Below, in pieces: positions 21,450-31,685 of a DNA stretch of 64,000 bases. The notes under the pieces are model-generated. The model worked only from the letters and a program-made list of their open reading frames with translations. It did no database searches and was not told where the DNA came from. The stretch is taken from positions 46,149,264-46,213,263 of the forward strand of contig OZ020269.1 of assembly GCA_963971225.1 (NCBI GenBank), written 5' to 3'. The position numbers and the translations under genes were made by a program. The stretch is from Melieria omissa. Lineage: Eukaryota > Arthropoda > Insecta > Diptera > Ulidiidae. How positions within the stretch are numbered: position 1 is the first letter of the stretch; each line of letters starts with the position of its first letter.

Positions 21450-24400
21450 CAGTCATTCGTCGTCCATGGTAACCAAATCGTTCTGCTTGCCACAGCAAAC
21501 GCATTTCTCGTTGACAGCCATGGCGACCACATACTATGTCGACTACTTTGCGATCCAGGATCTCAGGTTAGCTTTCTGAATGAATCCACGTTTCATCGCT
21601 TGAATATTCACAGGGAAAGGTACGAATTAGCCGTGGAAGGTGTGGGTGCAAACAAGAATACCTATACACGCGGCCGAGCTTCAGTCATCCTGCGCTCACT
21701 CGTTGACGACAATTTCGAGTTGGAGTTCAGCGTACACATTCTGCGCTCTATTACGTCAAATCTTCCAGTGACCAGCATAGACGCGAACTGTTGTAGCCAC
21801 TTACGCAACATACAACTGGCCGATCCAACTTTCGGTACGCCAGGCCGGATAGACTTACTCATCGGTGCTGATATTTGGGGAAAGGTTCTCCTCGACGGTG
21901 TCATTACCGGGGGCGGTAATGAACCATGCGCTATTCGGACGCGCCTCGGTTGGGTGGTGTTCGGCCCGGCAACGGCCAGCACGCCTGGCAATCCACAGCT
22001 GCACACATTCTCGGCATGCAAATGTGTTGGCGAGCAGAGACTAGACAAACTAGTTCGCAAATTCTGGGAAATCGAAGAACCAGCCAGTGAGCTGAATGCT
22101 GCTGTCGATTTCTGCGAGCAAATATATACAAATACAGTGAACCGCAACTCTGATGGCAGATACGTCGTCCAGATACCGTTCCGCCCAGACGCACCAGCCC
22201 TGGGCAATTCTTATCCGAATGCAGTCCGGCAATTTCACCAACTCGAGCGGCGATTGGCTGGCAATTCCGAACTGCGCGAGAGGTACGTGAGCTTTATGCG
22301 TGAATATATTGCTTTAGATCATATGGTCGACGTGCCGGATCAACATGGCGATCCGAGCCAAGTATACTTCATTCCACATCACGCAGTCAGTGCGAAATTT
22401 CGAGTCGTCTTCAACGCATCGGCTCGGACGTCGAACGGTGTATCGTTGAACGAGACACAGCTGGTCGGACCCCAGCTTCACGATAACTTGGTGGATATCA
22501 TCTTAAGGCTTCGTCGATATCAGATAGCTATCACCGGAGATGTGGAGAAAATGTTCCGGCAGATTCAAGTTGATGCTTGCCATCGTTCATGGCAACAAGT
22601 TCTATGGCGCGAGGCGCCGTCAGAACCGCTTCGTACATACCAATTGAAAACCGTCACCTACGGAATGGCAAGTAGCCCATTCAATGCTATTCGTACACTA
22701 CGCCAGTGTGCCGATGACAATTATCAAGTGATTGCCGACGCCAGCCGGGCAGCGGCAGCGCGGGAGAGCATATTGAGTAATTTTTACGTCGACGATTATC
22801 TCGACAGTGCCGAAACGGCAGTTGAAGCGATTACGTTGGTAAAGGACGTCGACAACATACTTCAGCAGGGTAAGTTCCACCTCAGGAAATGGAACTCCAA
22901 CAACGCGGAGACACTCGCAGTCATCAACGGCTCGATGTTGTCCGCTTCCGAACTGGATCTGAGTGAACCAGAGTCCACAACAGTTCTCGGACTTCACTGG
23001 CAACCAGGGACCGACGAACTCTTCTATAAAATCCACACCACATCTGCAGAGGCAGAACCGACGGAACGGAGCATTCTTTCCGAGGTCGCGCGACTATACG
23101 ATCCCACCGGACTGCTAGCTCCCGTCATCGTGACCGCCAAGATTTTCATCCAGTCACTATGGAAGGAAGCTCTCGACTGGGATTCGCCACTCCCGACAGC
23201 CCTTCGAGATCAGTGGCTGACATTTCGCCATGCACTGCCGCAGTTGGCTCACATTCGTGTTCCCCGTTGGCTGGGGATGACACGAGCTGCGACAACTACG
23301 CTACACGGGTTCTGCGATGCTAGTATGAAGGCATACGCAGCAGTCATCTACGTTCGCAGCGTCGACTCGACCGGACACACTCAAGTGTCACTGGTGGCGG
23401 CCAAGACAAAGGTCGCACCGGTGAAAACTATCACCATTCCAAGACTCGAACTTTGTGCGGCTCACCTGTTGGTCACTCTATGCAATAATGTTCGTAGGTC
23501 ACTTCGTATGGACGAAGCTGAATACACATTGTGGAGCGACTCATCTATTGTTCTTTGCTGGTTGCGGAAACCAGCAGCGACTTTGAAACCATACGTTGCA
23601 AATCGCGTGTCGTACATTCAGGTCAATTGCGACATCAGGCGTTGGCGATACATTCGCTCTGGACAGAATCCAGCCGACTGTGCTAGTCGGGGGATATCAC
23701 CCTCGGCGCTTGAGGATCATCCGTTATGGTGGAACGGACCATCCGGTCTTCAACGTATCATCGAGGTACCCATTGATTCGCCAACCTTGACTGAATCCGA
23801 AGAAGAAGCTCTTGATGCCGAACTCAAACCGGCGCGGGCACTCATCAGTGTTATTCCGGTATCAAAGCTTACAACTCGTATCTCTGGAGCAGAGATACCA
23901 CTTGTCGACAGATTCAGCACGCTACAGCGCCTGTTGCATACAACAGCGCTCGTTCGACGTCTGCGTCCAGCCGGACGACCATATTGGAGACGGCCCGTCA
24001 TTGCGGCCAGCGAAGCAAGGGAGGCGCTGTTCCTCCACATACGTGCAGCACAAGGTAACGCATTCTGTACCGAATTAGCTTCTCTTGGGTCTCGTTCCAG
24101 TGTGAACTCGACCAGCAAATTGCTTCAATTTGATCCTTTCATCGATGACCACGGCATTATTCGAGTTGGAGGCAGATTACAGCATGCTGATCTACCTTAT
24201 GATCACCGTCATCCAATGATCATCCCTAAGGACTGCGCCTTAGCGGCATTGCTAATCAACAACGCACACCGGGTCACCCTGCACGGAGGTATCCAGCAAA
24301 TGCTTCAGTATCTGCGCAAGCAATTCTGGATCCTGAATCTGCGATCCGCTGTCAAGTCTCACATTCATCGCTGCGTGGTCTGCAAGCGACATCAACGGTC

Positions 24401-25454
24401 GATGCAACAACAGCAGATGGCTTCGCTTCCACGGTGTAGAGTTCTTGCTGCGTCGCCATTTAGCAGTGTGGGACTGGACTACTGTGGTCCGTTTAATATT
24501 CGACTCGGCAGTCGCCGAGCTCAAACGACAGCGAAAACATACGCTGCAGTATTTGTTTGTATGTGTACAAAGGCAGTACACATTGAGCTGGCTGAAGATC
24601 TCTCGACTCGGGCATTTTTAGATGTATTCGACCGGTTTGTCAGTCGCAGAGGCTACTGTCGAAACCTGTATAGTGACAACGGTACCCAATTTGTCGGTGC
24701 TGACCGACAACTGCAGCGAGATCTCACCAACTGGCATAATTCACACGCCGAACAGCACATCGCCGACGCGGGAGTGACATGGCATTTTATTGTACCGGCC
24801 GGACCCCACCACGGCGGCCTCTGGGAAGCAGCTGTGAAATCGGCGAAGAAACATCTACTACGCGTGGTGGGGAGCCAGACACTTCACTTCCACCAGTTGA
24901 ACACGCTTCTTATTCGCATTGAGGCATGTCTCAACTCGAGACCATTGATTGCTCTACACGACGATCACGAAGGCGGCACGGCACTCACGCCTGGTGAGTT
25001 CCTAATTGGGCGACCACTTCTGGCTCGACCAGAACCTGACGTTGCCGACGTAGCGGAGAACCGCCTCAAACATTGGCAGCGACTGCAGAAAATGTACCAG
25101 CACTTCTGGCTTCGTTGGCACAACGAATATTTAACACTGTTACAAGCTCGGAGTAAATGGGCTCGGCCTGAACCCAACATGAAGATCGACGACGTAGTCA
25201 TCATTCACAATGAGAATCTACCACCCACTCGCTGGCGCATCGGCCGGATCGTTGGTGTTCAGCCGGGCAGTGATGGCCTAGTGAGGGTGGTGACCATTGA
25301 ATACAATACGGACAAGCGGGCGCCGGACGGCCGCCCAATCAAACACCAGTGTCAGCGGCCGGTGCAGAAGGTCTGCCGCCTGACAGAAGCACATGAGGAA
25401 ATCCTGGACCGTAACGGCCCAGCCGGGCAGGAATGTTCGAGATCCCACCATTAA
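21435..25454 (+). CDS. BEL Pol (protease, RT, RNase H, integrase)
   Basis: Open from the codon after the gag stop to TAA 25452-25454, about 1339 codons. Order of domains: an aspartyl protease-like motif LLCDPGSQ about 40 residues in (Pro follows Asp, where Ser or Thr is usual); reverse transcriptase with ITGDVEKMFRQI and catalytic YVDD near residue 450; RNase H with HGFCDAS near 625; an HHCC zinc finger (HGG ... CVVC) and integrase core with LDYCGP, DNGTQF and GGLWEAAVKSAKK, giving the D, D, E residues. The last 21 bases of the frame, including the stop, lie inside the 3' LTR. No frameshift or internal stop. It is probably made as a Gag-Pol fusion by stop-codon readthrough. Confidence 0.92.
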   Translation, partial: LTDTVQSFVVHGNQIVLLATANAFLVDSHGDHILCRLLCDPGSQVSFLNESTFHRLNIHRERYELAVEGVGANKNTYTRGRASVILRSLVDDNFELEFSVHILRSITSNLPVTSIDANCCSHLRNIQLADPTFGTPGRIDLLIGADIWGKVLLDGVITGGGNEPCAIRTRLGWVVFGPATASTPGNPQLHTFSACKCVGEQRLDKLVRKFWEIEEPASELNAAVDFCEQIYTNTVNRNSDGRYVVQIPFRPDAPALGNSYPNAVRQFHQLERRLAGNSELRERYVSFMREYIALDHMVDVPDQHGDPSQVYFIPHHAVSAKFRVVFNASARTSNGVSLNETQLVGPQLHDNLVDIILRLRRYQIAITGDVEKMFRQIQVDACHRSWQQVLWREAPSEPLRTYQLKTVTYGMASSPFNAIRTLRQCADDNYQVIADASRAAAARESILSNFYVDDYLDSAETAVEAITLVKDVDNILQQGKFHLRKWNSNNAETLAVINGSMLSASELDLSEPESTTVLGLHWQPGTDELFYKIHTTSAEAEPTERSILSEVARLYDPTGLLAPVIVTAKIFIQSLWKEALDWDSPLPTALRDQWLTFRHALPQLAHIRVPRWLGMTRAATTTLHGFCDASMKAYAAVIYVRSVDSTGHTQVSLVAAKTKVAPVKTITIPRLELCAAHLLVTLCNNVRRSLRMDEAEYTLWSDSSIVLCWLRKPAATLKPYVANRVSYIQVNCDIRRWRYIRSGQNPADCASRGISPSALEDHPLWWNGPSGLQRIIEVPIDSPTLTESEEEALDAELKPARALISVIPVSKLTTRISGAEIPLVDRFSTLQRLLHTTALVRRLRPAGRPYWRRPVIAASEAREALFLHIRAAQGNAFCTELASLGSRSSVNSTSKLLQFDPFIDDHGIIRVGGRLQHADLPYDHRHPMIIPKDCALAALLINNAHRVTLHGGIQQMLQYLRKQFWILNLRSAVKSHIHRCVVCKRHQRSMQQQQMASLPRCRVLAASPFSSVGLDYCGPFNIRLGSRRAQTTAKTYAAVFVCMCTKAVHIELAEDLSTRAFLDVFDRFVSRRGYCRNLYSDNGTQFVGADRQLQRDLTNWHNSHAEQHIADAGVTWHFIVPAGPHHGGLWEAAVKSAKKHLLRVVGSQTLHFHQLNTLLIRIEACLNSRPLIALHDDHEGGTALTPGEFLIGRPLLARPEPDVADVAENRLKHWQRLQKMYQHFWLRWHNEYLTLLQARSKWARPEPNMKIDDVVIIHNENLPPTRWRIGRIVGVQPGSDGLVRVVTIEYNTDKRAPDGRPIKHQCQRPVQKVCRLTEAHEEILDRNGPAGQECSRSHH

Positions 25455-25684
25455 GCAGGGGAACTTGGCAGCACTGCATATCAGACCGATTACTTGGCCA
25501 GGGTTATCGATTACCGGTGGCGGTGGTCGGAGCGTTTGCTTCACACACTCGTTTTCAAATAACGGACAGGAGTCGACGTGTCGGAGCCTGTGCAGTCTGC
25601 GCAGCTATTTTTCACTAATTTGTAAAATTCAAAAGATTCAGAAATAAACGGTTTTTGTTCAACAGTTCAGTTCTTTCACGAACA
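25434..25684 (+). repeat. 3' LTR of the intact BEL element
   Basis: Same as the 5' LTR apart from one base. It provides the pol stop codon within its first 21 bases. CATTG follows at 25685-25689. Confidence 0.92.
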
Positions 25685-25689
25685 CATTG

Positions 25690-26169
25690 TATTGTCAATA
25701 TTTTGAAAAAAAATTGTATCTCAAGAAATGCGGAAATTTACCGGAAATCGAATAACAATCGAATCGATTCAGAGCTTCCGGTTACGGACGCGACAAATTT
25801 TAAACACCCATAAAATGTTTTCCGATTTTTCCGGGAACCAATTGCTATATTTTCCTAACGGGAACAATGCACCTATTTAAAAACTGACAGCTACTTGCAT
25901 TTGAAAAGTTTGTCCACTAATGGCAACAACTAATAAGGTTTTTTGGGCACGGACGCAACAATAGGATACAGGAAGAAGCAAACTAAAAAAACTTCCGTTC
26001 TTCGAACTCCACTTTCTCTCGCTTTCTCTAATACATAAGATTGTTGTTAGTAGACAACTTTTGCATTACAAGAAAAATATAATATTACTTGAATAAGATA
26101 AAAACGGAAAGACAAACTGTGCATATAATTCGTCAAAAGGCTCAGAAAAAAATTTTGTTTCTTTTGAAG
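25690..26169. other. Interior of the outer nested unit
   Basis: AT-rich, no gene. It contains one exact ACGGACGCGACA (25784-25795) and one variant (25949-25960), which tie this stretch to 18317-18690 on the other side of the BEL insertion. Confidence 0.5.
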
Positions 26170-26717
26170 TAGGGGAATTCTTTGTAAGCTGCCACCCCTG
26201 CTCGATTTCGACGTTCCAGCAATCGAAGCAAAAGCATTCCTATTGTAATTTACGGTATATATGTCCACATCAACTTTGATGTGGTTTTTGAGGGAAAAGA
26301 CGCAATAACACGGTCTGGGTAAATAGAAATGTCAAATTTGGTTAAGAAAAAACCTAAAAATTAAAACTGAAGGTTTTTCTCGCGGTGAAAAAGTAACCCA
26401 CAACTTATAAAAAACTAAGGGAAATATCAGTGTTGGACTTAATTTTAAATGGTTTTTCATAATCCGAAATGATATCCGAGCATATCGTAAAAGGAACAAA
26501 GTTATACAATGATTTCACAAATGGCATAAAAATGTAAAGTGCCACCTTTTTTTCTTTGTAAGGTGCCACCCCCTTTTTTCATTGTTTTGTGGTCCTATAT
26601 CGGTAAAAATGACTTTTTATTGCTCGGAATCGTCATTAAAAGGAATTTAAAGTGTTCTTAGCCAATTTTGCTCTAATCCTATCATGAGGAATGAGTTAGT
26701 TTAGTTTTGTTTATTAA

Positions 26718-27804
26718 CCCATTAAGCCCTGAGCGTTGCGTTTGCGCAACGTTTGGGAATTTCGCTACATTAATAGCCTAGACAGACGGCAGCGTTAATG
26801 TGCATTAAAAACTCCCAAATGCAAATTATAAATTCACCCCGACAGACGACAAACTGACTCACAAATGCAAATTAGAAATTCACTCTGACAGACGACAAAC
26901 TGGCATCTGAGTTTTATTTTGTTGAAATGGAAAGGCGACAAAAATTACTATTCGCGGCAGCGGTCTTGATTCAAAAGCAAAATGCAATTCAAAGAAAGCT
27001 GCAATTACTTTTGCTGAAACTACTTTACAATGCCAGAACCATCAATGCAATAGCTCACACAAATATCAATGTGATGGTACAAGCTGGGATCCTAGTTTCA
27101 CCCTCTGAGATAAGAGCAAGACGGTTGTGGAAATTTTTTTTTTTTCAAATTTTCGTTTTTGTTTTATTTTGACTTGTCACTTTCAGAAAATTATCGATTT
27201 ATTTCGACGGCATTGTCATATTGAAATTCCTAAATGCAGTACAAATGCTCATTAATTTCGTGCATTTGCGCCAGCGCTAATGTGCATTTGAGTGAGCTAA
27301 TGCACGAAATAATTTGCATTAAGGCTCTTAATGCGCATTAACGCTGCCGTCTGTCTAGGCTATAAGTAATTTATAAAGATATAAGACTTGAAAATGGGTA
27401 GAATTGGATTCGAATTGATCGTTTTAGATTCTGCCATACTCAAATTTCAAAATTTTTTAAATATTCATATCTTTTTTTCGATCTAAAGTCAAGGGTTTTT
27501 TTTGGGGAATTTTTGAAATTCAATTAAAAATACTTATTCTTCAAACCTATCAAAATCCCTTTGTGGGCTGCATTTTGTAATGCTAAACTATTTAAAAATA
27601 AGTTTTAAAACATTTTTTTTTTTTAATTTTATTTTTTGTATGTGACTAAGGCCCAAAGTGCGTTTGCGCAACGTACCCTCCTGGTTCAGGGGGTGGGGGT
27701 ATGAATTATTTGCTTGATTTTTTTTCTTGATTAGGTCAATTAATAAGATTGTGTAAAATTTTATGGAAATCGCACAAGCCCTTCTGGGGTCAGGTTTTAA
27801 TGGG
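26718..27804. mobile_element. piggyBac-like MITE holding a Harbinger-like element
   Basis: It is flanked by TTAA (26714-26717, 27805-27808) with ends CCCATTAAGCCCTGA and, in reverse complement, CCCATTAAAACCTGA. GCGTTTGCGCAACGT occurs as a direct repeat at 26738-26752 and 27660-27674. About 500 bp remain after removing the insert at 26774-27362. No coding frame of its own. Confidence 0.65.
26774..27362 (+). mobile_element. PIF/Harbinger-like element, 589 bp
   Basis: Inverted ends TAGCCTAGACAGACGGCAGC match exactly on both sides and extend about 35 bp. The 3-bp duplication TAA (26771-26773, 27363-27365) fits PIF/Harbinger. A short frame at 26927-27172 ends in a RRLWKFFF-like motif recalling the start of a Harbinger nuclease, but nothing catalytic follows. 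Confidence 0.7.
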
Positions 27805-29000
27805 TTAATTTCCATATAATTATTCGTTTTATTCGTTACCATTCATATTGCATTTTGCTTTCGGTCATTTTCTATTTAATTCAAATTAAATTCTGTAATC
27901 TTCACACATTTTTTAAATCATGCATTTTTACTTTAGATTTTTACGTTTTTAGCGGTTTTTTTAGGGGGTGGCACTTTACATTAAAAAATTTTAGGGTGTC
28001 GATTTTGAACACTTTGGGAAATTGGCTGTAAAATTCACATTTACAAAAAATTTAAATGAAGTGTTACCTTGGATCATAGCTCTTTTAACCGTCTTTCCAA
28101 CGGTATGTTAACATTGGCGATACGTTAATTTTCTAACGAATTATGCGCAAAAAAGCTATGGGGTGGCACCTTACAAAGAATTCCCCTAGTATATTTCGGT
28201 CAAAAATTAAAAAAAATTAAAAATTCTTTTACATTTATAAAATATAGATATTTAAGCTGTATTATTGGATAATAAAAAGTTTTTCTGAGCAATTTGAATT
28301 TTTCACTCGTGGTGGACCTTTTTTGGGAGATGCCCATATGTGAAAAAGCACAATTTGATAATAATTTTCCTTTGTTTTGTCATTTGTAGGGGAAAAGGTT
28401 CGGGTGTGGGCACCCTTTTGTTTTTGGCTCATACCTTTTCACCAAGTTCACCAAGATGGACGGGCATTTCAAAATGTAAGTGATCAAGTCGTTCTCCTGG
28501 GCTGTCGAGAAGAACTAAAGTAAAATGAAATTCAACCTAATTAATCAACTTAATTAAGTAAGTAACGTGCTTGTTACATCAACGAACAGAATCCAATAAA
28601 GCACCACCGTTGACGGCTTTGATGTCTCCGAAATTTTCTTCCACCTTCTTCATGTAGCGTTGAAGAGTGGTTCGGCAAATCGCATACGCTGCGGCAGTCG
28701 ATTTTGTGGGTAGCTTATCTGCAGAACAATGTATAATAGCATCCAGCAGCACATTAAAAAGGATATCGGAAGATTTTTTATTTAGCCTTGGATGATATGG
28801 CTAAACAAAAAAATGCGTAAAAACACCATGTCCCATGATATAACTTATCAAAACTTACCAAATCACAAAAAAATGGGTGCCCACAACCGAACTACGGTGC
28901 CCACAACCGAATTTGGCAGCCATTTTGAGTAGTAGTGAAAAATTTGTTTGGGGTAAACATATTGGTTGTAATCAATATTGGATCACAAAGTATAATACAT

Positions 29001-29349
29001 TTAATAATTAATAATAATAATAATAATTGACTGGCACGACAGCCCACTTACGCGAGACTAAGGCCTAGCTCCCCGCAACCACCCGTGTGGTGCGTGTGAA
29101 TTTGTACGCGGGTGGAAGGGACCTACAGTATTTTTATGCCGGTTTCGAACGGCAGGTTGAGAGCCGTTTCATAGGCAATTTTTACTCTCAGAGGTTTGCC
29201 ATTTCCAGCTGAGAGTACAGCCACCGAAAGAGAAAACAATTTTCCCGTTATTTTTTTTAGGTGTTATTACATGCAGTATTCGAACTTGCGTCGCTCTGCA
29301 TTCGACTCGTTGTCCAACGCACTAACCAACTGAGCCACTGCGGTTGCCT
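29001..29349 (-). mobile_element. tRNA-derived SINE, family B, copy 2
   Basis: Same body and tRNA-like head as the copy at 12725-13048. The AAT-repeat tail is at 29001-29029 and the head near 29345. Comparison with the uninterrupted copy of the host element at 5745-5800 shows that it is an insertion. Confidence 0.8.
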
Positions 29350-29434
29350 ATGTAATAAATTTACTAAATAAAAATGCGTTGCACTTACCTTCTCGATGGA
29401 TTCACTTCGATTTACAACACTATTTAACGCTTAA

Positions 29435-30341
29435 CCACCTAGCATACGTCCCACAGACTACCAGGAATTTTTAAGCATGAACCCCATAAGCAGCAACCCC
29501 ATGTCGCAGTCGGATGTGATCGCGTTTGTCTCTAGTGAGTAAAGAACTGTTGCTAGGAGTCTAGGAGACCCCTGTAAGGCGGTTACGTGACTGTTTTACA
29601 TTCGTAGTTTTTTATTGTTTTAGTTGATAATAGCTTTAAATGACGCAAATGTACAGCGGTGGTTGGAAGAAGATTTTTGAGACGACGAAAATATACCGAA
29701 CGATGACTGTAGCGATGTTGAGGCCAATGTAGGCTTTAACTTACAACGTGATATCAGAATGGCTATTCAACGCATCCTCCAGCGTAGCAATGGAACCACT
29801 CCATCAGCAGCTCCATCTTGTAGTAGCGCTGAAGAAAGGTTCTATAAGGCTCTATTAGCGACTCGAGAAAAAAACGTAAAACACAATGTTTTTCGAATGC
29901 AAAGCTCCTGGAATGCTCACACAATCTGTGTTTTGACTTTGGCGAAAAACTGCAAGTTAAGGTCTTGCAATTTTGTTTAAGTTTTGTTTTTATTGAGAAT
30001 ATTTATTTTTATTTATGTTTCTCGATGATTGAATATATAAAAAAAGGAACAAAGAAGTATGTACCTACTTTATGTTATTATTATAATGGGTTTCATTTTC
30101 CAAACGTGTTAGTTTATAAGTATAAAATGAGAAATTTTGACTTCTTAAATGAAATTCAAATTGAAAATGTTGATTTTCCTGTGCTTTTCTTATTTTAATA
30201 AATAATTTAATATGTTCCTTAACTGATTTGAGTTAAAAACTGAAACGTAATTCACAAAATTTTACAAACGCGAATAATTTTGTGCCGGAGTCTCACAGAC
30301 GTATGTTAGGTGGTATTGTGACAATAACATGTGCTAGGTGG
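29435..30341. mobile_element. piggyBac-like unit with CCACCTAGCA ends
   Basis: It is flanked by TTAA (29431-29434, 30342-30345), with CCACCTAGCA at both ends and a second inverted pair containing CATACGTC just inside. A decayed acidic stretch on the plus strand at about 29641-29733 (RWLEEDF, then a stop, then DDENIPNDD) resembles the N-terminus of piggyBac transposases. A frame at 29759-29980 continues it. No catalytic core was found. Confidence 0.65.
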
Positions 30342-30588
30342 TTAAGGATTAAAATGTTAAAAAAATATGTTTGTCTTACTTTTTAAGCACAGAAAGATAT
30401 ATATGGTCCCAGCACAAAGCAGACGCGTCTGTTCGACTCAGTATTTGGCACAAATTACTCAATACAAAATACATTTGTTCCATAATGAACAAATGACCTT
30501 AGTCAAAAAAACCCAGCCTGCTTTCTACCAAAATATACGAAGGGGTGCCCACAACTGAACTTTGCCCATAACCGAACCTATTACCCTA

Positions 30589-31244
30589 GCTAAATTCTTT
30601 GCGGTCAAATAATGTATTTCATAAAAAAATTCAAAATAAGCAAACGAAGCTCAAATTTTTCGTCTCGAGAAATCCAATGTCTTCTTGCACTTGTGAAAAA
30701 TAAATAAACAAGTGCTCGAGTGCAAGAAGAAACACCGCTTGAGTGCCGAGGAAAAACAAACCAAACAAAGAAATTTCACGATTTCAATTCACAAAGCTGT
30801 CGTGTAAATTTTCGGGAATACTGAAATAAAAATGACAAAACTCAGAAAAACGACAGGCGAAAAACCCGATTCACAACACTCAGAATAGGGCTTAATATGT
30901 AATGACGAAGATTTAGTTAATATCAGCAACACTAATTGTATTCCTAAGTTACTAAGAAGCGAGCAATCAAATTGTACAAAGACAATTAAAACTGTGCGAT
31001 AATTTTGGGATCATCGAATCTGACCTGGACCCGGCCACCACTGGTCCGTAGTACTGGTATAGTATAGGGTTGTGCAGTTAGTTTACAAAGTTTAAAGTTT
31101 TAAAAGTTACCCAGTAGGAACGATGACTCAATGCATTACAGAATGCTTATTTTTCGTTGTGGAGTACTCCATACTTCCCTAACGAATTCCCATTATTTTC
31201 TTAAAGAAATGGCCGCCTGACGTAAGCATTATTTCGTAAAGTAT
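30589..31244. other. Spacer with one hairpin
   Basis: No gene seen. A stem formed by CTTCTTGCACT (about 30681) and AGTGCAAGAAG (about 30719) is the only obvious structure. 31241-31244 is the GTAT target site of the solo LTR that follows. Confidence 0.4.
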
Positions 31245-31681
31245 TGTTACGAATACTACGTCTTGTGGGCTGTTACGTGTCACTGGATTGTGCAATTTGA
31301 AAATGAAACAAGTTTAATTATTCCAACGCAGCCAATTCAAAACCAGCAGTCACTTTATTATTCAGTTTTATTATTCACAGTTTTACACTTTACTGTTCGT
31401 ACACTTAAGTATTTGCTTAATTACTCCGTGTGGCAACTTCACTTGTCAAAACCAGACTGACTCGCTGCGCCGCACCCGGCCGCCTTTTATACTCTGTCCG
31501 GCCATCGCGCAGATCGTTCTCGCACATTCCGGAGTGGACTAAAGGTTTCCATGATGATCGCGTCCATCGTTGCCAGATTGGACTAAAAGTTACTATCGCG
31601 GCCGTCGTTGCCAGATTGGATTATAGTCGGCGCGAAGCGGCAGGGTGGCTTTGCACAGCGACAGACTCTCTTATCGTTAGA
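31245..31681 (-). repeat. Solo LTR of a gypsy-like element
   Basis: 437 bp from TGTTACGAATAC to CTTATCGTTAGA, flanked by GTAT on both sides (31241-31244, 31682-31685). Ends and overall layout resemble the LTRs at 32268-32702 and 34967-35401 (TGTTACGAATTT to CTCATCGTATCA) but the sequence is clearly diverged. Orientation is assigned from that similarity. Confidence 0.7.
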
Positions 31682-31685
31682 GTAT

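Larger units (their letters stand above)
19813..25684 (+). mobile_element. Full-length BEL/Pao retrotransposon, apparently intact and young
   Basis: The element is 5872 bp. The two 251-bp LTRs start TGTTCGAG and end GAACA, and I find one difference between them (G in the 5' copy, A in the 3' copy, in the CTGTGCRGTCTG stretch). A perfect 5-bp target-site duplication, CATTG, flanks it (19808-19812 and 25685-25689). TGGTGCCTCCTGTGAGG, three bases after the 5' LTR, sits where the primer-binding site should be. A purine-rich GGGCAGGAA precedes the 3' LTR. Gag and Pol frames are open over their full length, separated only by one UGA. It is the only retroelement in the window that looks capable of activity. 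Confidence 0.92.
26172..28186. mobile_element. Pogo-like element with GTGCCACC motifs
   Basis: The unit is 2015 bp, flanked by TA (26170-26171 and 28187-28188). Inverted ends are GGGGAATTCTTTGTAAGCTG and, in reverse complement, GGGGAATTCTTTGTAAGGTG. The inner part of the end motif (GTAAGGTGCCACCCC) is repeated at about 26534-26573 on the left and in reverse at about 27963-27980 on the right, probably extra transposase-binding sites. GGGG ends and TA sites resemble the family at 5485-6645. It is interrupted by a piggyBac-like unit. No transposase is visible. Confidence 0.65.
18300..28340. mobile_element. Outer unit of a nested cluster, 17-bp inverted ends
   Basis: CATATGGGCATCTCCCA at 18300-18316 recurs exactly inverted at 28324-28340. 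The sequence that belongs to this unit is roughly 18317-19807, 25690-26169 and 28189-28323. The rest is later insertions: a MITE, the BEL element, and a pogo/piggyBac/Harbinger stack. Its own DNA carries five exact direct copies of ACGGACGCGACA and one variant. I could not define a target-site duplication or superfamily, and no transposase is recognised. Confidence 0.5.
28389..30586 (-). mobile_element. Pogo-like DNA element, copy 2, with inserts
   Basis: Inverted relative to the copy at 5485-6645, flanked by TA (28387-28388, 30587-30588). Ends are GGGGAAAAGGTTCGGGTGTG and, in reverse complement, GGGTAATAGGTTCGGTTATG. The psq-like coding remnant is on the minus strand at about 28611-28726, with CTGCAG just before it as in copy 1. 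A SINE (29001-29349) and a piggyBac-like unit (29435-30341) have inserted into it. Without them it is close to copy 1 in length. Confidence 0.75.
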
